This document shows positions 42,601-50,262 of a DNA stretch of 64,000 nucleotides, one piece after another (the first letter of the stretch is position 1; each line of letters begins with the position of its first letter). Under the pieces are notes generated by a model that saw only the letters and a program-made list of their open reading frames with translations, did no database searches and was not told the origin of the DNA. The DNA comes from JAXMAR01 sp046350295 (GTDB lineage Bacteria > Planctomycetota > Planctomycetia > Gemmatales > Gemmataceae): contig JAXMAR010000013.1 in assembly GCA_046350295.1 (NCBI GenBank), forward strand, positions 1 to 64,000, written 5' to 3'. The position numbers were made by a program, and so were the translations under genes.

Positions 42601-43149
42601 GAACTCGCCGGGAATCTCGATGGCCTCCATGCGCTGATAGCCGTGCTCGACGAGCCAGGCGATGAGCCCTTCGAGAAGGACCTCCTGGCCGACCTTGAGG
42701 CGGCGGCGCTGGGTCTGGAGCTGCGTTCGATCGGGGACGGGTTGCAGGAGCGCTTGAAAGGTGGCCAGGAGAATGCGCGGCGGATGGTCGCTCTCGAGCT
42801 GGCGCAGAAGACGCAACCGCTGGCCGCCGATCTCGTCGAGCACGGTGTCCGCGCTGGGCAACGCGTCCCAGGCCGGGAAGACGACCGGCCGCTCGCCGGT
42901 GAAGCTGAGAAGATCTTCGAACCAGCCGTCGAGATCGCGGTAGTGGGCCAGGACGATCAAGGCGCCCGCAGGCGCTTCGCGGCCAAGCGTAGCGGCGGTC
43001 AGCGCCGCCGAGCTGTTCCAGGCGCCGTCGACGGTGGCCGCCTGACCGCGTTTCAGGGAATCGAGGACGGACGAGAAGCCTTCGGCCCTGAGCAGCCAGG
43101 CGGGGAGTTCCTGGAGGGTGGCGGGAAAAGCATCCGTGACACGCGGCAT
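39601..43149 (-). CDS. mfd: Transcription-repair coupling factor Mfd
   Basis: 1182 residues. UvrB-like N-terminal region (about 80-380: FPAWDALPSADTVLDEIGGQRL, FSRRGGILDVFSPDAEAPYRVEF). RNA-polymerase-interacting domain (about 490-560: LQPDDLVVHLSHGIARYRG). RecG-like motor: Walker A GDVGYGKTELAIRAAF (about 646), DEEQ in VIIDEEQRFGVEHKE (about 748), TATPIPRTL, and LRGRVGR (about 921). C-terminal TRCF domain. It removes stalled RNA polymerase and recruits UvrA to lesions. Oddity: about 70 non-homologous residues (about 385-455) split the region before LVVLGDHELF; its middle is encoded by a C/G-rich palindrome. Confidence 0.95.
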   Translation of the reverse strand: MPRVTDAFPATLQELPAWLLRAEGFSSVLDSLKRGQAATVDGAWNSSAALTAATLGREAPAGALIVLAHYRDLDGWFEDLLSFTGERPVVFPAWDALPSADTVLDEIGGQRLRLLRQLESDHPPRILLATFQALLQPVPDRTQLQTQRRRLKVGQEVLLEGLIAWLVEHGYQRMEAIEIPGEFSRRGGILDVFSPDAEAPYRVEFVGDEIESIRQFSVETQRSLGELQAIELATQHATALAFTGHLCDYLPPGTWTVLIEPSELAEQGKYFLERIADTTGLFSIPPVFQKLVSFPSVHVSALPSSSLDTTCHLRVESVERFSGDVRKIKEELDTAAARDSVLIACHNDAEKKRLGDVLADSALAREGRLQLTVGHVRAGFRLLFSRAPEGSGDGALGKDTATENGATTPLTPTPLPPKRGERGRKGRGKRVKDGDADGTTSALPFGSRLNGADANGSNGVASLVVLGDHELFLRDQVAAPLPRRRLESKAIDSFLELQPDDLVVHLSHGIARYRGLHMLEKNGQAEEHLILEFAGGTLVYVPASRIELVQKYVGGGRVDPELSKLGGTSWQKRKERVQAAVFDLASEMVELQALRESKPGIDYPPDSDWQREFEAAFPYQETPDQLSTMAEIKRDMQRSRPMDRLICGDVGYGKTELAIRAAFKAIDNGKQVAVLVPTTVLAEQHYRTFTQRLAEYPFVVEGISRFRTHGEQRDIVKRLGDGAIDIVIGTHRVVSQDVKFKDLGLVIIDEEQRFGVEHKERLKKLRQTVDVLTLTATPIPRTLHLSLLGIRDISNLETPPQGRLAIETRIARFDPTLIRHAILRELNRDGQVYFVHNRVHNIKEIAAAVHGIVPEARIVIGHGQMAEGELEEAMVRFVKREADVLVATTIIESGLDIPNANTIFINQADNYGLADLHQLRGRVGRYKHRAYAYMLLDSERTLTPAAARRLKAIEEFNELGAGFKIAMRDLEIRGAGNILGTQQSGHIAAVGYELYCSLLENAVRSLKAMPVKTPLETTVELPWPAYLPRDYVPGQKQKIEAYRRLARIRKLDRLEDFENELRDRFGAVPEPVKWLLRLHELRLLAARWQIAGVHLEGKGIKDLAASQDDGAPLHLALAKGPVDVVFEYRNSRRIDKLAKGSVGRLRVVDERTAYYRLRAGELEAAELYACLKHLLRLPIRAL
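41881..41927 (+). repeat. C/G-rich palindromic repeat inside mfd
   Basis: CCCCTCTCCCCCCGCTTCG followed by the complementary arm GGGGGGAGAGGGG and tail TAGGGGTGAGGGG. On the mfd coding strand it encodes TPLTPTPLPPKRGERG. The G-rich tail carries four runs of four or more G. Nearly identical to the ygiQ copies. Confidence 0.85.
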
Positions 43150-43376
43150 CGGATCATTGTAACAAACAGGACGCCGCGACGTTTCTCAGCGTCGCTTCTC
43201 GCGCCGCTGATCGCCGCCGCGCCTCGGCCGATGCCGCGTTCCTTGCCGCCCGAAGCTCGGCGTGCCGGTACGCGATTTGCCCCGCATAGGTGTAGGGTGC
43301 GTGAAACGCACCGCGTCTTCCACGCGCCAGACAAGCCCCCGGTCGCCAGTCGAGGGCGCTCGAAAGGAGGAATACC

Positions 43377-43880
43377 ATGAAACCTCGTGCCGAGTTGCGT
43401 AACGCGAGTCCCAAGGTCCGCAAAGTCTACGAGGCGATGATCGGTGTCGAAGGCGCCATCAACGCCGGGGGGTTGGAGCGTTCCTTGCTGGACCTGGTCC
43501 GGATGCGCGCCTCGCAGATCAACGGCTGCGCCTATTGTCTGGACATGCACTCCAAGGACCTGCGCGCCCAAGGGGAGACGGAGCAACGCCTCTACAGCCT
43601 GGACGCCTGGACGGAAACGCCCTTTTTCAGCGACCGCGAGCGCGCCGCACTGACCTGGGCCGAGGCCGTCACCAACCTCAGTGCCGGGCACGTGTCGGAC
43701 GAGGTCTACGAGAAGGTGCGCGATCAGTTCACGGAGGAAGAGCTCGAACTGCTCACCGCCGCCATCGCGGGAATCAACTTCTGGAACCGCCTGAACGTCA
43801 GTTTTCGCACCGTGCCCGGAGACTACCGGGCGCCCGCTAACCTGAGCAAACGTCGGGATACTGTCGCGGTGGTCGACTAG
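43377..43880 (+). CDS. AhpD-like carboxymuconolactone decarboxylase-family protein
   Basis: 167 residues; GAAAGGAGGAATACC leads to ATG 43377, a strong ribosome site. The CxxC redox pair is CAYC in INGCAYCLDMHSKDLRAQG, with the following His and Asp of the AhpD proton relay; LDLVRMRASQING and ALTWAEAVTNL complete the family pattern. The group includes alkylhydroperoxidase AhpD-like enzymes that use CxxC/His to reduce peroxides. Transcribed alone, divergent from mfd. Confidence 0.9.
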   Translation: MKPRAELRNASPKVRKVYEAMIGVEGAINAGGLERSLLDLVRMRASQINGCAYCLDMHSKDLRAQGETEQRLYSLDAWTETPFFSDRERAALTWAEAVTNLSAGHVSDEVYEKVRDQFTEEELELLTAAIAGINFWNRLNVSFRTVPGDYRAPANLSKRRDTVAVVD

Positions 43881-43987
43881 TTCCTTTTCCGTGTCGCGAC
43901 CTGGCCGACTTTCGCTCGGGCCGGGAGCCCTGATTCGGCAGGTCCGTGCCTATCGAAGGAATCCCATAAAAAGCGCATCGATCGCCG

Positions 43988-44009
43988 AGCCGGCCCCACG
44001 GGGCCGGCT
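43988..44009. terminator. Strong hairpin between convergent AhpD-like and HicA-like genes
   Basis: Perfect 10-bp stem AGCCGGCCCC/GGGGCCGGCT with a minimal loop, between the two gene ends. There is no T-run, so termination is possible but unproved. Confidence 0.45.
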
Positions 44010-44014
44010 GCTGT

Positions 44015-44219
44015 CTACAAATCGCCCTCCTTCAATCCCGCCTGCTTCATGAGGTCAGCTTGGAGCCCCTAAATCCCGATTCGCATGAACGGGAACCGAA
44101 ATCGTGGCGGGATCGCCGGGCTTCGTGTAGATGAAGTGGCTGCTTTTGGTGGTGCGCTTGAGAATCCATCCATGTTTTTCGAGAATCTTGCAGAAGTGCT
44201 TGCCGGAGACAGCCTTCAT
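44015..44219 (-). pseudogene. HicA-like mRNA interferase toxin, one frameshift
   Basis: From ATG 44219 the frame reads MKAVSGKHFCKILEKHGWIL, then RTTKSSHFIYTKPGDPATISVPVHANRDLG, the HicA double-stranded-RNA-binding-like fold with its conserved G-S-H-xx-Y segment. The final helix is in the next frame: ADLMKQAGLKEGDL, with stop at 44015. One extra base near 44060 truncates the present frame. Upstream, a short open stretch ending EEMAIQEAPALQEIEV overlaps the HicA start and could be the last part of a HicB-type partner, but its 5-prime end is lost in a ygiQ remnant. Confidence 0.7.
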
Positions 44220-44296
44220 ACCTCGATTTCCTGGAGGGCGGGGGCTTCTTGTATAGCCATTTCCTCGCGAACCGCAAGGCACCCTGAGCGGTCCGG

Positions 44297-44508
44297 CGCC
44301 CCGCTCACCTGGTTCCTGTCCCTTCGCCGCGTTGGCGACGGCGTGGTAATGGTCGCCGCGGACCGCCTCGTTGGCCCGTCGCCGCCGCTCGGCAAGGGCT
44401 TCCTTCGGCGCCTGAGCTGCATCTTGTGGTCGCGCAGCCCCGTCGCGATGTAGACTTCTTTATTCGAGAACGGATCGACCCCCGTGTAATCATGCAGGTG
44501 GCGATATC
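44297..44508 (-). pseudogene. Fragment of a second ygiQ (C-terminal domain) with internal deletion
   Basis: In alternating frames the minus strand encodes DYTGVDPFSNKEVYIATGLRDHKMQ and then APKEALAERRRRANEAV, RGDHYHAVANAAKGQEPGERG. These align with YYTGIDVFTGKEVYVAKGLRDRKMQ and PPKEALEARRERANQQS, DDHYHTVANPAKGEKPGERG of the ygiQ at 47535, with about 37 residues between the blocks missing. It is clearly diverged from that gene, so it is an old duplicate or a remnant of a different allele, not an assembly copy. Confidence 0.8.
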
Positions 44509-44612
44509 AGTGGCAGCAGCGTGACACGGTTTCGAGCGCGCCTGTTTCGAATGCAAGTTGCTGACCGACGATTGGCCGCTCGCAAGGTCGTCCGCCGAAC
44601 TGGCATGGGAGA

Positions 44613-47393
44613 CTACTTGGCGGCCTGTTTGGTGACGATCGGCACGTAGCCGATCTCCAGGCCCTTCGGCGGAGTAACGAGCACCGCCGGGTCGAGGTCG
44701 GCCAACTTGCCGACTGTCGGTGGCGGCAGGTACTCCTTGTCCTTCGTCCACTTCGCGTGAAGCAATTCCACCTTCTTCTGCACCTCCTCCCGCTCCGCGT
44801 CGGTCAGGTCGGCGTTCAGCAACGCGGGCTGGTCGGCAAACCGATACCAGTAGTATGTCACCACGCTCCCGTCCCCCAGTTTCGTCTCGAACGGCCCGGC
44901 CTTCGGTCCTGGCTTCTTCCAGCAACTGTCCGCGTCGTCCGGCGTGACGTAGGGCTTGCGGTCGTCGGCGAGCCGCTTCGGGAACTCTACCTTTGCCAGA
45001 CCGGTCTCGGGCGGCACGTCCTTCTCGCTCACCACCACCCACCGCTCCTTGTCCTTGGCGTCCTTCTCCAGTCGGTAGTATTCGGGCAGGGTGATGACCG
45101 TATCGCCCTTCGTGACGCCGCCGCCCCACTTGTAGCCGTAAGTGGTGTCGTCGAGAGCCGTCGGGTTGGCAAACGAACTCCACGCCAGCGGCGGCTTCTT
45201 CCCTCGAGGCGCGCTGGGCGGATAGATCTGCCACGTCGCCCCGCCTTTGCCGGGGAACTTGTGGACGGCGGACGCCTTCGGATCGATCGCCCCGGTCACT
45301 TCCTTCCCGCCGTCGAACCACTTCTGCACGCCGTCCCAGAGGGCGGCCCTGCTGTACGCGGTGATGCGGTGGATGAGCGGGGCCTCGCCGTCCGCCTGCG
45401 CCGGGAATTGCGTCGGGGCGACGCGGGCGTAGGTGGCTCCCTTCGCGTCCTTGGCGATGAACGCCGGGATGTGTTGCGTCTCCATCTGCACAGCTTTGTT
45501 TGGATCGGACGGGCGAGTGTCGAGGAACAGCCCGCCCAGTTCCGGATTCTTGACGGTCGGCTTCGACCAGAAGTACGGCGTGAAGAACGTGAGCGGCCCC
45601 TTGAAGTTGCCGGTGTTCAGGAACAGCGTCCAGCACTGGTTGCCGGTCGGCACGTCCTTGCCGGCGGTCGTCTTCTTGGACGCGGTCAGCGGCAGCGGCA
45701 GGTAGCCGTAGCCGAAAAGCTCGCCGCTCGTGCCCTGCTTCAGGTTCAGGCCGTCCGGCGGCCAGAGGACCCACGGGCTGAGCTGCGCGATGGCGTAATG
45801 GCCGGCTGGCTTCTTCCAGTTGCGGCCTTTGCCGGCGCCGGGGCCGTTCGCCCACTCGACGAAGTTGAGGGCTACCCCGCCCATGATGAACTTCGGCGTC
45901 TCGGTGGCGAACCGCGTGTCCCGCCACCAGCCGAGGCCGCCTTCGATGTCTGAGTACGCCTTCTCCGGCTTCTTCCCGTCGTACTGGGAGAACATCCAGG
46001 TGCCGAACAGCCCGCTCTGGAAGTCCGAGCCGGGGTAATTTTTCAGAAGCGGCCACGCGGCCACGTACATCGAGAACCCGGCGTTGTACTTGGCGTCCAC
46101 CTTCTCGTGAGGCACGAGCAGATAGCCGGCCATCTCCGCGGCGGCCGGCTTCGCGGGTTCCTTCGGCGGCGGCTTCTCGTCCTTGCCGGGGTTGAGCAGC
46201 GCCTCGGCGAACGCCTTGCCGATGGGGGCCAGAATCTTCGCCGCCCCAAGGTAGTGGTAGTCGCCGTCGGATACGCCGGCATTGAGGCGCTTCAACTCTT
46301 CCGGCTTGAACTCGACATCGAGCGCCTTGTAGCGGGCCGCCTGTTTCTGCTCCTGGGTCAACTTCGGATCCTTCTTGAACTCCTGGGCCATCTTGTCCCA
46401 GAGCCTGGTCCTCCGCTCCCGCAGTGCCGCCAGGTCGTCGTCCCAGAACGGCGCGGTCTCGACCGCTACCACATTCCCCTTGAACTCGTCGAGCGTGGTC
46501 GGCTTCCGCTGCGCTTCGCGGAAGTGCTTTTGCGGGGATTTCTTCCCCTCCTTGTCGCCGCCGATGCCCATCACGCCGATGACGAACGGCAACTTCGGGG
46601 CGTTTAAGTCCTTCCGCACATCACGAATGAAGTGGCCGAGCATGTCGGCGTAAAGGTCGTACCCGCCGGGCTTGTTCTGCTCGGGGTAAGTCCAGCTATC
46701 GACGTAGTCGTTAAACCCCTGGAACCAGACGAATCCGGCCAGCTCGTACCCCTGCTTCGGGTCGTAGTCGGGCGCCACCCGCTTGATGTCCTTGAGTACC
46801 GCCCGGATGTGGTCGATCATGTGCTTGTAGAACACCCCGCCGTTCTTCCGGATCTTTTCCGTCTCCTTGTCCACGTCCAGCTTCCGCTGCTTCCACTGCT
46901 CCAGGGTGTAGCTGTTGATCTTCTCCGGTCCAGCGCTCGGCGGGCGGAAGTCGGTGTGCAGGCTCCGCCCGCCCCAGGAGGTTTTGATGATCAGGATCGG
47001 CTCGTTCAGCGCCTTCTCCAGCGTCAGGCCGAAAGTGAACTCCGGGCCGATCCGCTTCCCCGCTTCGCCGAACGCGCCGTAATTCACGGTCAGTTTGCCC
47101 GTCTGCTCCTTCAAGTCGGTGTACGCATCGCCCTGGCAGCCGACGGACGTGATCCACACCTTGTCGCATACCTTCGGCTTGCCCTCTTTGTCCCGCATCT
47201 CCTTGAGCAACGGGGCGGTCTTCGGGTCGTCGGCCATGCTGTCGAACGTGGCGACGGCGGCGTGCCCTTGCATGTTCGACTGCCCGGCCAGGATGTACAC
47301 CTTCAGCGGCTTGTCGGCCGCGACTGCCGAGGCAGCGAGGAGAACGAGGACTCCGATCACGGCGGCACAAATCCGACAACACTGGGGAGTCAT
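44613..47393 (-). CDS. Large secreted sialate O-acetylesterase-like (SGNH) protein with an unknown C-terminal domain
   Basis: 926 residues with signal peptide (to about residue 25). About 28-400 is a DUF303/SASA esterase: nucleophile Ser in YILAGQSNMQGH, the block ILIIKTSWGGRSLH, the oxyanion-type GFVWFQGFND, and the Asp-x-x-His dyad in DGDYHYLGA (about 378). From about 415 to 926 I recognise no family; it has aromatic-rich segments (GLGWWRDTRFATETPKF, TYYWYRFADQP). It should deacetylate carbohydrate outside the cytoplasm. It lies between the ygiQ fragment and the full ygiQ. Confidence 0.85.
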   Translation of the reverse strand: MTPQCCRICAAVIGVLVLLAASAVAADKPLKVYILAGQSNMQGHAAVATFDSMADDPKTAPLLKEMRDKEGKPKVCDKVWITSVGCQGDAYTDLKEQTGKLTVNYGAFGEAGKRIGPEFTFGLTLEKALNEPILIIKTSWGGRSLHTDFRPPSAGPEKINSYTLEQWKQRKLDVDKETEKIRKNGGVFYKHMIDHIRAVLKDIKRVAPDYDPKQGYELAGFVWFQGFNDYVDSWTYPEQNKPGGYDLYADMLGHFIRDVRKDLNAPKLPFVIGVMGIGGDKEGKKSPQKHFREAQRKPTTLDEFKGNVVAVETAPFWDDDLAALRERRTRLWDKMAQEFKKDPKLTQEQKQAARYKALDVEFKPEELKRLNAGVSDGDYHYLGAAKILAPIGKAFAEALLNPGKDEKPPPKEPAKPAAAEMAGYLLVPHEKVDAKYNAGFSMYVAAWPLLKNYPGSDFQSGLFGTWMFSQYDGKKPEKAYSDIEGGLGWWRDTRFATETPKFIMGGVALNFVEWANGPGAGKGRNWKKPAGHYAIAQLSPWVLWPPDGLNLKQGTSGELFGYGYLPLPLTASKKTTAGKDVPTGNQCWTLFLNTGNFKGPLTFFTPYFWSKPTVKNPELGGLFLDTRPSDPNKAVQMETQHIPAFIAKDAKGATYARVAPTQFPAQADGEAPLIHRITAYSRAALWDGVQKWFDGGKEVTGAIDPKASAVHKFPGKGGATWQIYPPSAPRGKKPPLAWSSFANPTALDDTTYGYKWGGGVTKGDTVITLPEYYRLEKDAKDKERWVVVSEKDVPPETGLAKVEFPKRLADDRKPYVTPDDADSCWKKPGPKAGPFETKLGDGSVVTYYWYRFADQPALLNADLTDAEREEVQKKVELLHAKWTKDKEYLPPPTVGKLADLDPAVLVTPPKGLEIGYVPIVTKQAAK

Positions 47394-47534
47394 CTCGCCT
47401 CCGTTGTCTGGGCTTCGCGTTCTTTACACGAGTGTATCTGACACCCGTTGCACTCGATTCAAGGAAAGAAATGGAATGAATTCGAGAACGGAACGATGAG
47501 CCGTCTGCTACGGCGGTGTCGGACCTCTGCCGTT

Positions 47535-48764
47535 CTACTTTCCCTGACGCCGTTTCTGCGTCTTGCGGCCGGGCCGGTAGCCCTTGTTCAAGCCACGCTC
47601 GCCCGGCTTCTCACCCTTCGCAGGGTTGGCAACCGTGTGGTAGTGGTCGTCCTCTACTCCGTCCCTTCGCGATTGCTGGTTGGCTCGCTCGCGCCGCGCT
47701 TCGAGAGCTTCTTTGGGGGGATTCGCAGGAATCAGGCAGTCACAGCCGTTGCCGATCAGATCCTGCCTGCCGGCTTGGATCAGTGCCTCGCGCACCGTGA
47801 ACCAGTTTTCCGGCTTGAAAAACTGCATCAGTGCCCGCTGCATCTTCCGATCCCGAAGTCCTTTGGCTACATAGACTTCCTTGCCAGTGAAGACGTCTAT
47901 GCCAGTGTAGTAGAGTGCGGTGGCGATGTCGAATGGGGCGGGGATGAAGTCTTGCACCTGGTCCGGCCGGTAGCCGTTGCGCTTTAGGAAGACAGCCAGG
48001 TCGATCATCGAATGCAGGTCGCTCCCCGGATGGCTGGCGATGTAGTAGGGGACGATAAACTGCTTCGGCTTGCCCGCCGCCTTGGCCGACGCTCTTTTGA
48101 ACGACTCCGCGAAGCCTTCGAAGTTGACGTTGCTGGGCTTCTTCATCATCTCGAGCACGTGCGGATCGGTGTGCTCGGGGGCGACCTTGAGATGGCCGCC
48201 GACGTGATGGGCGGCCAGCTCGCTCATGTATTCCGGGTCGAGCTGGGCCAGGTCCATGCGGATTCCGCTGGCGACCAGCACCTTGCGGATGCCCGGCTCC
48301 TGCCGCGCCCGCCTCATCAGCTCGACGAGCGGGCCGTGGTCGGTCCCGAGGAGCTTGCAGATCGTCGGATGGACGCAGGAGAGACGCTTGCACCTGGCCT
48401 CGACCTCGGGCCTGGAGCAGCGCATCTGGTACATGTTGGCGGTCGGCCCACCGATGTCGCTGACGATGCCTTTGAACTCCGGATCGGCGGCCATCGTCTT
48501 GAGCTCGCGCAGGACGGAGCCCTGCGAGCGCGACTGGATGATGCGACCTTGATGGGCCGTGATCGAGCAGAAGGTGCAGCCGCCGAAGCAGCCGCGCATG
48601 ATCGTCACCGAGTCCTTGATCATCTCGAAAGCGGGAATCGGCTCGCGGTAGATCGGATGCGGGCGGCGTGTGTAAGGCAGATCGTAGACGGCGTCCATCT
48701 CCGGCTCGCCGAGCGGCAGCGCGGGAGGCGTGACCACGACGGCCTGTCGCTCGTGGTACTGCAC
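47535..48764 (-). CDS. YgiQ-family radical SAM protein, catalytic and C-terminal part (split gene)
   Basis: About 409 residues in this frame, though homology begins earlier, near 48900 (PQSFVLLPSFEDVKTDKNAF, TRLIHLNTNPFNAQPLVQYHER). The radical SAM cluster motif C-x3-C-x2-C is MRGCFGGCTFCSI; GGHLKVAPEHTDPHVLEMM and VQDFIPAPFDIATALYYTG are typical of the UPF0313/YgiQ group; the basic tail ends QKRRQGK. Function of the family is unknown. The N-terminal half is at 48935-49828 in another frame, separated by two inverted C/G-rich repeats. Confidence 0.85.
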   Translation of the reverse strand: MQYHERQAVVVTPPALPLGEPEMDAVYDLPYTRRPHPIYREPIPAFEMIKDSVTIMRGCFGGCTFCSITAHQGRIIQSRSQGSVLRELKTMAADPEFKGIVSDIGGPTANMYQMRCSRPEVEARCKRLSCVHPTICKLLGTDHGPLVELMRRARQEPGIRKVLVASGIRMDLAQLDPEYMSELAAHHVGGHLKVAPEHTDPHVLEMMKKPSNVNFEGFAESFKRASAKAAGKPKQFIVPYYIASHPGSDLHSMIDLAVFLKRNGYRPDQVQDFIPAPFDIATALYYTGIDVFTGKEVYVAKGLRDRKMQRALMQFFKPENWFTVREALIQAGRQDLIGNGCDCLIPANPPKEALEARRERANQQSRRDGVEDDHYHTVANPAKGEKPGERGLNKGYRPGRKTQKRRQGK

Positions 48765-48934
48765 GAGCGGTTGGGCGTTGAACGGATTGGTATTGAGGTG
48801 GATGAGTCGCGTCGCTTCGATGAAGGCGTTCTTGTCGGTTTTGACGTCCTCGAAGGAGGGGAGGAGGACGAAAGACTGGGGGAGGGCGCGGCGCTGGTCG
48901 GCGGGTGGCGTAACAAGCGCGACACCTTCGACAG

Positions 48935-49828
48935 TTACAGGGCGCTGCCGGCCCTCTCCCCCGCCCCGGGGGAGAGGGGTAGGGGTGAGGGGAAGGGGCC
49001 CCGCGCGGGGACGCTATCTCTCTGCGACTGGCCGCTACTTCTGGCGCGGGGACCCTGCCCCCCCTCACCCCCGCCCCTCTCCCCCCGAAGCGGGTGGAGA
49101 GGGGAGCCGTTTGAGCGAATCGTACTGGCATTCGCAACGTCTTCGGAAAGAGCCTCGCGCGGCGGCGTCTCCGACGCGCCGAGGACGTAAGCGACACCGC
49201 GCAGGTCGCGCAGGTCTTTGACCGTTTTGCCGGCGGCCAGGCGCTTCGCGATCTCGACGATGACCTGTTCCCCCATGCCGTGGACGACGAGGTCGGCCTT
49301 GCTGTCGAGCAGGATCGAGCGGCGGACGGTATCGCTCCAGTAGTCGTAATGCGCCAGGCGGCGCAGCGACGCTTCGACACCCCCCGCGATGATCGGCACA
49401 CCTGGGAACGCCTCGCGAGCCCGATGACAGTACGGCAGCGTGGCCCGGTCAGGGCGCAGGCCGATCTTGCCGCCGGGGGAGTAGGCGTCGTCGTTGCGGA
49501 CCTTCTTGTTGGCGGTGTAGTGATTGATCAGCGAATCCATGTTGCCTGCGCTGATGGCGAAAAACAGGCGCGGGCGGCCGAACTGGCGCCATGGCGCGCA
49601 TGTCTTCCAGTCCGGCTGGCTCAGCATGGCGACGCGAAACCCGGCCGCCTCCAGCACGCGGTGCAGGATGGCCATGGCGAAGCTGGGATGGTCGACGTAG
49701 GCGTCTCCCGTGACGAAGACGACGTCGACGTAGTCCCAGCCGCGGCTCTTCCATTTCGCGGCGCGACGGGAAGGCGAGAGGCGCGCGATGATCGGCGGCG
49801 AGCGGGAGGGCGAGACGGCGATCGGCAA
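48935..49828 (-). CDS. YgiQ-family radical SAM protein, N-terminal part (split gene)
   Basis: YVDVVFVTGDAYVDHPSFAMAILHRVLEAAGFRV, FFAISAGNMDSLINHYTANKK, IIAGGVEASLRRLAHYDYWSD and ADLVVHGMGEQVIVEIAKRL form the conserved N-terminal half of YgiQ. After residue about 240 the frame enters the repeat pair 48952-49104 and ends at TAA 48935, while the family sequence resumes one frame over. The break therefore coincides with the repeat insertion. The start is uncertain: 49828 is TTG, with ATG 49838 in another frame. Confidence 0.8.
   Translation of the reverse strand: MPIAVSPSRSPPIIARLSPSRRAAKWKSRGWDYVDVVFVTGDAYVDHPSFAMAILHRVLEAAGFRVAMLSQPDWKTCAPWRQFGRPRLFFAISAGNMDSLINHYTANKKVRNDDAYSPGGKIGLRPDRATLPYCHRAREAFPGVPIIAGGVEASLRRLAHYDYWSDTVRRSILLDSKADLVVHGMGEQVIVEIAKRLAAGKTVKDLRDLRGVAYVLGASETPPREALSEDVANASTIRSNGSPLHPLRGERGGGEGGQGPRARSSGQSQRDSVPARGPFPSPLPLSPGAGERAGSAL
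48952..49104. repeat. Inverted pair of C/G-rich palindromic repeats inside ygiQ (REPIN-like doublet)
   Basis: Copy 1 at 48952-48992 (plus orientation, tail GGGGTAGGGGTGAGGGG) and copy 2 at 49061-49104 (opposite orientation) face each other across a 68-bp spacer whose ends (GGGCCCCGCGC type) are also inverted. The arms correspond closely to the mfd copy. The doublet splits the YgiQ reading frame. Confidence 0.85.
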
Positions 49829-49955
49829 CGGTCGGCATGGAAGGCGGGTCCTTGGCGCGAGTCTACATTATACCAACCCGCCGCGCCGACTGGCTGACCG
49901 ACGCCGCCGGCGATAATATGCCCCGAAACATTCCTCTTCCTCAGCAGGAGTCGTC

Positions 49956-50198
49956 ATGGCCGCCAAGACCAGTTGCCCGGTATCGCGGCAGCAGTTTCGC
50001 GAGCACGCCAAGCCGGTCGAGATCATCATCGACGGCAACCGCTACACCGCCGAAGTGAAAGAGTTCTCGACCGGGTCGCTCGGCTGGTACCTGAACGGCA
50101 AGGCGTCGATCAAGGTGGGAGACACTTCCGTCACCGTGCAGATCGGCATGAACCTGACGATCGTGGGCAGCAAGGAGCTGCCGAAGGAAGGCGCGTAA
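49956..50198 (+). CDS. Small conserved cytoplasmic protein, unknown
   Basis: 80 residues from ATG 49956 with AGGAGT 5 bases upstream. RQQFREHAKPVEIIIDGNRYTAEVKEFSTGSLGWYLNGKASIKVGDTSVTVQIGMNLTIVG is a compact strand-rich domain with no cysteine cluster or membrane helix. Family not recognised. It is divergent from ygiQ and followed by the convergent amidohydrolase gene. The strong ribosome site and even composition support it. Confidence 0.75.
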   Translation: MAAKTSCPVSRQQFREHAKPVEIIIDGNRYTAEVKEFSTGSLGWYLNGKASIKVGDTSVTVQIGMNLTIVGSKELPKEGA

Positions 50199-50262
50199 GC
50201 ACGCCAGAGCGTGAGCGACGGTAGTCAAAACATCGTCGCTTACGCTTCCGGCTCGGACCTAA

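Noticed and set aside
48952..49104. Insertion sequence in ygiQ
   Set aside because: No transposase and only 153 bp; it is a doublet of a short palindromic repeat.
49449..49838. ATG 49838 as the start of ygiQ
   Set aside because: That frame does not match YgiQ; only the TTG 49828 frame continues into the conserved domain, so the true start is left open.
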